Shown here in pieces: positions 59,848 to 64,000 of a DNA stretch of 64,000 nucleotides (position 1 is its first letter; each line of letters starts with the position of its first letter). A model generated the notes under the pieces. The model worked only from the letters and a program-made list of their open reading frames with translations. It was not told the DNA's origin and searched no databases. Source of the stretch: Kineobactrum salinum. GTDB taxonomy: Bacteria; Pseudomonadota; Gammaproteobacteria; Pseudomonadales; Halieaceae. The position numbers and the translations under genes are program-made. The stretch lies in NCBI RefSeq assembly GCF_010669285.1, contig NZ_CP048711.1, positions 3,720,001-3,784,000 on the forward strand. Direction: 5' to 3'.

Positions 59848-60870
59848 ATGAGTAGCCTTGTTGAACACAGACCGGACGGAGCGTTCCGGAACAGTCGGCC
59901 GGTTTTCCGGACCAAGGATCCGGACAGGATCGGCGAGTACATGTCCGGCGTATTCAGGCCCAACCGCAGCGCGATGGTCAACGGTGCGAGCAGCGCCGAT
60001 TTCTGTCACCGGAAAGTGGACTTTGCCTCCTCCTCCATCAACCTCGTCCGCTATGGCAGAAAAGCTGTCGTGGAAGCACCACCGATAAACGACACGTATC
60101 TTTGCGTGATAACAGTAGATGGCTCGGCGGAAGTAACCCAGGGCAGGGATGCATTCGCGGCCCGCTCCGGCTCCCTTTTTATTCTCAACCCCACGCAGTC
60201 ACTGCGTGCCGAGCTGTCGAGTGACTTCGAGCAGCTCACGTTGAAACTACCCGCAGTGTTGCTCAACAGGGTATTAGCCGAGTCCGCGGGACGAAGTCGG
60301 CCCCGGCCGGTCGAATTCGCGTCCAGCAGCTTCCGGCTCCAGGGTCGTGTGGCCAGCATGTGGAACCTGATCAGCGCGGCATCCCATGACATGCTACGCA
60401 AGGATTCTGCTTTTGTTGTACCCGAAATAAGCGCCAGTCTCGAACGTACCCTCGCCCAGATGCTCCTGTCAGTATTTCCGCACAATTACAGCCCTCATTT
60501 ACAACAGAAGCCGGAAAGCGCCGCCCCCTGCTACATTCGCAAGGCAGAAGAGTTCATCCACGAGAACGCGCGAGGAGTTATTGCTTTGGCCGACATCGCG
60601 CTCGCCTGCAATATCAGCGAACGTTCCCTTCAAGCAGGCTTCCGAAAATTCAGGAACACATCACCCATGGCGTATTTGAGGAATTGCCGATTGTCACTGG
60701 CACGCGAGCAAATCGAGGCCGGGGCGGAAGATATGACTCAAATTACGGATATTGCGCTTGACTGTGGTTTTACGCATTTGAGCAAATTTTCCCGCCATTA
60801 CTTTCAGCGCTTCGGTGAGTTGCCGTCGCAAACACTCAGAAGGGGGCAGGGGCTTGCCTGTTGGCGCTGA
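59848..60870 (+). CDS. AraC-family transcriptional regulator
   Basis: About 340 residues from ATG 59848, which has AGGATGG upstream; the frame stays open back to 59746. The N-terminal half is an AraC-binding-like domain (RPNRSAMVNGASSADFCHRKVDF..., VITVDGSAEVTQGRDAF). The C-terminal half carries two helix-turn-helices: ALADIALACNISERSLQAGFRKFRN and ITDIALDCGFTHLSKFSRHYFQRFGELPS. It probably activates the adjacent cytochrome c/FAD oxidase and TonB receptor genes (inference). Confidence 0.92.
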   Translation: MSSLVEHRPDGAFRNSRPVFRTKDPDRIGEYMSGVFRPNRSAMVNGASSADFCHRKVDFASSSINLVRYGRKAVVEAPPINDTYLCVITVDGSAEVTQGRDAFAARSGSLFILNPTQSLRAELSSDFEQLTLKLPAVLLNRVLAESAGRSRPRPVEFASSSFRLQGRVASMWNLISAASHDMLRKDSAFVVPEISASLERTLAQMLLSVFPHNYSPHLQQKPESAAPCYIRKAEEFIHENARGVIALADIALACNISERSLQAGFRKFRNTSPMAYLRNCRLSLAREQIEAGAEDMTQITDIALDCGFTHLSKFSRHYFQRFGELPSQTLRRGQGLACWR

Positions 60871-60987
60871 GGTCGACTTCCCACGCCACGTATTCCGTGG
60901 CGCACCGTACTGACACTGCCGTGTGGTTGATCGAGGGATTTTTGTTGGGGTGAACGTTGGTAGATACTGAGATCTCCCCTTAACTTA

Positions 60988-62194
60988 TTGCAATTAAAGG
61001 TTTTACGTGTGGCGTGTGGTACCGGAGACATGTTGCTGTGCTGTAAGCCGCCCGCGGATGGGCAGGGGGTAGGTCCCCGGTCCTGGGTGCTCCGGGCGAC
61101 TGTGGACGGTCGGCGGACGGACATAGGGAAGGGGCCCTACCCTGAGGTAACACTCGCCAAAGCGCGGGAAAGAGCTCGGGAGGCTAAGGACAAGATCCGC
61201 CAGGGGATTGACCCCGTGACCGAGCGCAAGACGCAGAAGTCTGCCCTGATTGCTGAGCAGGCTAAGGCCGTCACCTTCAGCGACGTGGCGAAGGAGTACA
61301 TCGCCAAGAAGTCTCACGAGTTCAAAAGCGCGAAGCAAGTCTACAAACTGACCCAGCAACTCAAGACCTACGCCTACCCAACGCTTGGGCGCATGGTGGT
61401 GGCGGACATAGAGCGAGCTCACATCGTTAAGCTGTTGGAACCCATCTGGACCACCAAACATGAAACTGCCAGCCGGGTCCGGCTGCACACAGAGCGCGTG
61501 TTAGATCTCGCCGGGGTTAAGGGGCTGAGAAATGGCGACAACCCGGCCCGATTGAAAGGCAATCTCGACTTAACCTTCTCTGCTGGACACAAGGTGGCCA
61601 AGCGGAAACACCACAACGCGCTCTCCGTGGATGACATGCCAGACTTCTGGCTCAGCTTGAAAGCTCAGGACACCCGGGGGCCAGCATCTTACAGGTCCTT
61701 ATCCTGACAGCGGCCCGTTTGGGGGAGGCGAGAGATGCCCGCTGGAATGAGATCGACTTGAAAGCCAAGCTGTGGACTATTCCGGGCGATCGGATGAAGG
61801 GCGGCAAACTCATAAGGTGCCGCTGACCGAAGAAGCTGTGAAGCTGCTGGGATCCCTGCCGCGCATGAACGATTACGTTTTTCCCGGCCCACGCGCTGGT
61901 AAGCCGATTTCAGACGTTGCGGTAAGCAAGGTGCCCAAGGCGCTTGGGCATGACGTGACCGCGCACGGGTTCCGCGCCACATTCCGGACGTGGGCCCAAG
62001 AACACGCAAGCTACGCCGAGGAAGTACCGGAACTTGCCCTGGCTCACGTCAGCAGCGACCGTACCCGCACCGCCTACGCGCGAGGGGAGCTGATTGATAA
62101 ACGGCGTGAGCTGATGGACGACTGGGAACACTTTATCCTGCATGGCCATGAGGAGCGCGGTGGCAAGGTGGTCAGCGTCGGAGGACGGAAGTGA
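60988..62194 (+). pseudogene. P4-type tyrosine integrase, probably decayed
   Basis: A phage-P4-like integrase: DUF4102-like N-terminus (SWVLRATVDGRRTDIGKGPYPEV), core-binding domain, catalytic Arg in TAARLGEARDARW, H-x-x-R in HGFRATFRTW, and Tyr in RTAYARGELIDKRRELMDDWE. Two breaks, at the GGGGG run 61676-61680 and the AAA run 61806-61808, each repaired by one base, give about 402 residues. The first 25 residues (LRVACGTGDMLLCCKPPADGQ) do not look like the family's usual start, so 5' decay is likely. No tRNA is visible next to it. It marks the left side of a mobile region. Confidence 0.82.
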
Positions 62195-62682
62195 TGGACA
62201 TAGCCAAAATTCGCCATCTGTTGGACCGATCTGCCCGATTTCGCATCCAGCGGGCGATGTGCTGTCGAGTTCTCGGACCCGCTCTTTTGATGAGTCACCA
62301 AACTCTACATGGAGTGTCGACCCAAAAAAAGCTCTGTTCGCCTGATCGAAAGCTACCACAAAGACAGTTCTGGCAAGCTGCCACACCAGGCTTCCCGGAC
62401 TGAGACCATTTCGCCATTCTGGGAGTATGACAATCTCTCCCTCACCGCCGCCCTGCTTTATAAGTCACAGATTTATAGGCATTAATAAGCAGTATAGATG
62501 TGGTTACCAACAAAACACCTACATGCGGCGCGGCCTATGGCGGCCATACTCCAGCCATACACCACTGAATAGACACAAGCCATCACACCCACAGAGGGCC
62601 AGCACCCTCAGTCGATATTCTCAAAGTCCCTGAAGTCGTAGACTCTGCCGGTCTGTTCCCCTGGTGCATTTGGATGCCTTCG
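62195..62682. other. Gap after the integrase
   Basis: A 488-base stretch with only a 70-codon open frame (62191-62403) that I do not recognise and do not support as a gene. The base composition becomes less GC-rich towards the right. It is probably decayed mobile-element or insertion-site sequence. Confidence 0.4.
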
Positions 62683-62823
62683 ATGCCCGCTACCTCAGAG
62701 AAAATGGCCGAGATGCTGAGCACCAATCCGGTTGTGTTGCGTCGCCCCTTGGGGTTGTTACGGGATCAGGGCTATGTGCGCTCCGTGAAAGGCCATAACG
62801 GACGTCGAAGAAGATCCGCTTGA
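62683..62823 (+). pseudogene. Rrf2-family regulator fragment
   Basis: 46 codons reading [17 protein letters not shown] and [17 protein letters not shown], the winged-helix core of Rrf2-type repressors. The N-terminal helix (normally R-x-S-x-x-x-x-A-L-H-x-L) is disrupted, and after KGHNG the expected wing sequence (G-W) and the C-terminal half are missing. I read it as a remnant. Confidence 0.65.
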
Positions 62824-62864
62824 GGAGAAACTGGTGACGAAAAAAGAGCAATGCAAATAAGTTC

Positions 62865-63320
62865 CTATATTCTGGGCGCTAGCGCATCGCTCTCATAAGG
62901 GACTTCCCCATAGTTGAGCATTGCTTTAGCAAATCTGTTAGATAATTCAAGCAGTTCATCAGCACCTTTAGGCCAATGCCCTGTGGTTTCTATATACCTA
63001 TTCTTTGTCGCCTGATCTTGGTCGGAAAGATCATTCCCAAGTTCTTTGGGAGTTATCCCGACCCGCTCCATCTCTTGAATAAGGATTGGAGCGTCAATGC
63101 ATTGCGTAGCGTGCACTGTCAGCATCGACAACTGAATCGTGTCAAGGATTTCGTAAACAGTGGCGTCCTCTTCCAACGCCTTGACAATATGCATTTCAAT
63201 GCCACCCGAGTATAGGTGATTTACGCTGGCATCTAGTGCAATGTAGATCAATTCGCAGGTCTTTCGATTGAGATTGCCTGATTCGAAAGGTGTCTGATGA
63301 AATTCCAAGTAGGCATTCAA
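62865..63320 (-). CDS. Carboxymuconolactone decarboxylase/AhpD-family protein, possibly 5'-truncated
   Basis: 151 residues with the family stretch LNRKTCELIYIALDASVNHLYSGGIEMHIVKALEEDATVYEILDTIQLS. The usual peroxidase C-x-x-C is not present. Family members normally start about 25 residues earlier. Upstream codons read FHEGLLSYSTEYLNAYLEF in frame, then a TAG, so the N-terminus may be lost. It lies among remnants and has lower GC than the rest of the window, which suggests transfer. Confidence 0.6.
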   Translation of the reverse strand: MNAYLEFHQTPFESGNLNRKTCELIYIALDASVNHLYSGGIEMHIVKALEEDATVYEILDTIQLSMLTVHATQCIDAPILIQEMERVGITPKELGNDLSDQDQATKNRYIETTGHWPKGADELLELSNRFAKAMLNYGEVPYESDALAPRI

Positions 63321-63638
63321 GTATTCAGTCGAGTAGGAAAGTAATCCCTCATGAAATTCGTGCTAGTAGCCGCGCTTTTCTACTACCTTCTCTCGAAGTA
63401 ATTTCTTTTATTCTGGGCTGTATGCTTCGTTATTGAAATTCATTAGAAGGACCAAAGGTATTTATGGAAAGATCAGGTACGAGTATATACGCAAACGAGC
63501 AACATACGTGGTGAGGACATGCAGGATTTCTGCAACTCAAGTTCGTACTTACACACACAGTCGTACAGCCTCATAGCGTAATACTTCGCGCTAGCTAGCT
63601 GCCGGTGATTTTCAGTCCAGTTGTCCAAGAATCTGTGC
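63321..63638. other. Gap before the transposase remnant
   Basis: A 318-base, comparatively AT-rich stretch. Open frames here do not resemble known proteins. The transposase terminal inverted repeat may lie here but I could not identify it. Confidence 0.35.
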
Positions 63639-64000
63639 TTAAGCAGCGCATTTATTCCGCTCAATTTCCTGTAACTTTCCAGGGTTGAGCGATACCGGTC
63701 CGGTTGCATCCCAGTTTCGGATTTGACCAGGCCAGCGTCTAGGATATAGGCGCTTTGCTCTTTCATAAACCGCTTTTCGATGCGTCAGTTTCTCAAGATA
63801 TTCGCCACGGTGCCGACTGCCCGGCGTGACGAAGTTGATGCCACTGAGCAAGTGCTGCTCGTTATAGGCATGCTCGAACGCCAGCATCCATTCACGAACC
63901 GCCCGCAGCGAATCAAAGCCCTTGACTGGCTATCTGGGACAGTACTTTACCGTCTTGAACAAGGACTCCTAATACGGGTTGTCATTGCTCACCCGGGGAC
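63639..64000 (-). pseudogene. IS3-family transposase (OrfB) C-terminus, decayed, runs off the right edge
   Basis: The minus strand reads SLFKTVKYCPR, VKGFDSLRAVREWMLAFEHAYNEQH and INFVTPGSRHRGEYLEKL, then RWPGQIRNWDATGPVSLNP: the end of the DDE integrase core and the tail of IS3-group transposases. Two in-frame TAG codons (about 63969 and 63930) interrupt SNDNPY-ESLF and YCPR-PVKG, so this copy is inactive. The rest lies outside the window. Confidence 0.82.

Noticed and set aside
62191-62403. 70-codon frame after the integrase
   Set aside because: No recognisable features or good ribosome site; it lies in decayed sequence.
63473-63766. 97-codon minus-strand frame overlapping the transposase end
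   Set aside because: It overlaps the transposase C-terminus in another frame and has no similarity I recognise.

Overview
The window looks like a chromosomal segment of a GC-rich marine gammaproteobacterium. Protein style points to the Cellvibrionales area (Halieaceae or Spongiibacteraceae), but there is no rRNA or other phylogenetic marker, so this is inference. Supporting traits are large catabolic TonB-dependent receptors, a complete aerobic phenylacetyl-CoA (paa) pathway, several cyclic-di-GMP proteins, a PEP-CTERM protein and a P4-type integrase.

Layout. (1) 1-7530: the end of a TonB receptor, a YtcJ-like amidohydrolase, a CehA/McbA-type metallohydrolase and an Old-Yellow-Enzyme-type flavoprotein. 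(2) 7560-20587: phenylacetate catabolism. paaX and paaK are divergent; a bifunctional hydratase/dehydrogenase is divergent from paaZ-paaG-paaI-paaJ-paaA-B-C-D-E. (3) 20588-25301: an Lrp-type regulator between two inverted copies of a hairpin repeat, then a fused indolepyruvate ferredoxin oxidoreductase that can feed aryl-pyruvates into the paa pathway. (4) 25421-29743: a DUF3144-like protein, a GGDEF-EAL protein and a permease. (5) 29920-36158: TetR regulator, alpha/beta hydrolase, Tat-exported FAD oxidoreductase and TonB receptor, probably one uptake-and-oxidation module. (6) 36672-40189: two tandem HD-GYP proteins and a PEP-CTERM protein. (7) 40314-48500: Lrp regulator and cytochrome P450, then a CusCBA-type metal efflux operon with a His/Cys-rich small protein. 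(8) 48802-51755: a second, larger GGDEF-EAL sensor. (9) 52046-60870: LuxR regulator, nitrilase-family enzyme, TonB receptor, SDR, Tat-exported FAD oxidase, a small cytochrome c and an AraC regulator. (10) 60988-64000: a decayed mobile region with integrase, regulator and enzyme remnants and an IS3-type transposase end.

Quality warning. At least 14 positions in 11 otherwise intact genes need exactly one inserted base to restore the reading frame, nearly all in G/C runs. All are losses, none gains. This is more like systematic homopolymer under-calling than biological decay, so I treat these genes as probably functional except in the right-end mobile region. Full-length coordinates are given across the breaks.

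The strongest unexplained structure is the pair of hairpins at 20696-20781 and 21486-21597. They have long perfect stems of unrelated sequence but an almost identical 52-base apex. Strong unassigned palindromes also lie upstream of the OYE gene, the alpha/beta hydrolase and the third TonB receptor.
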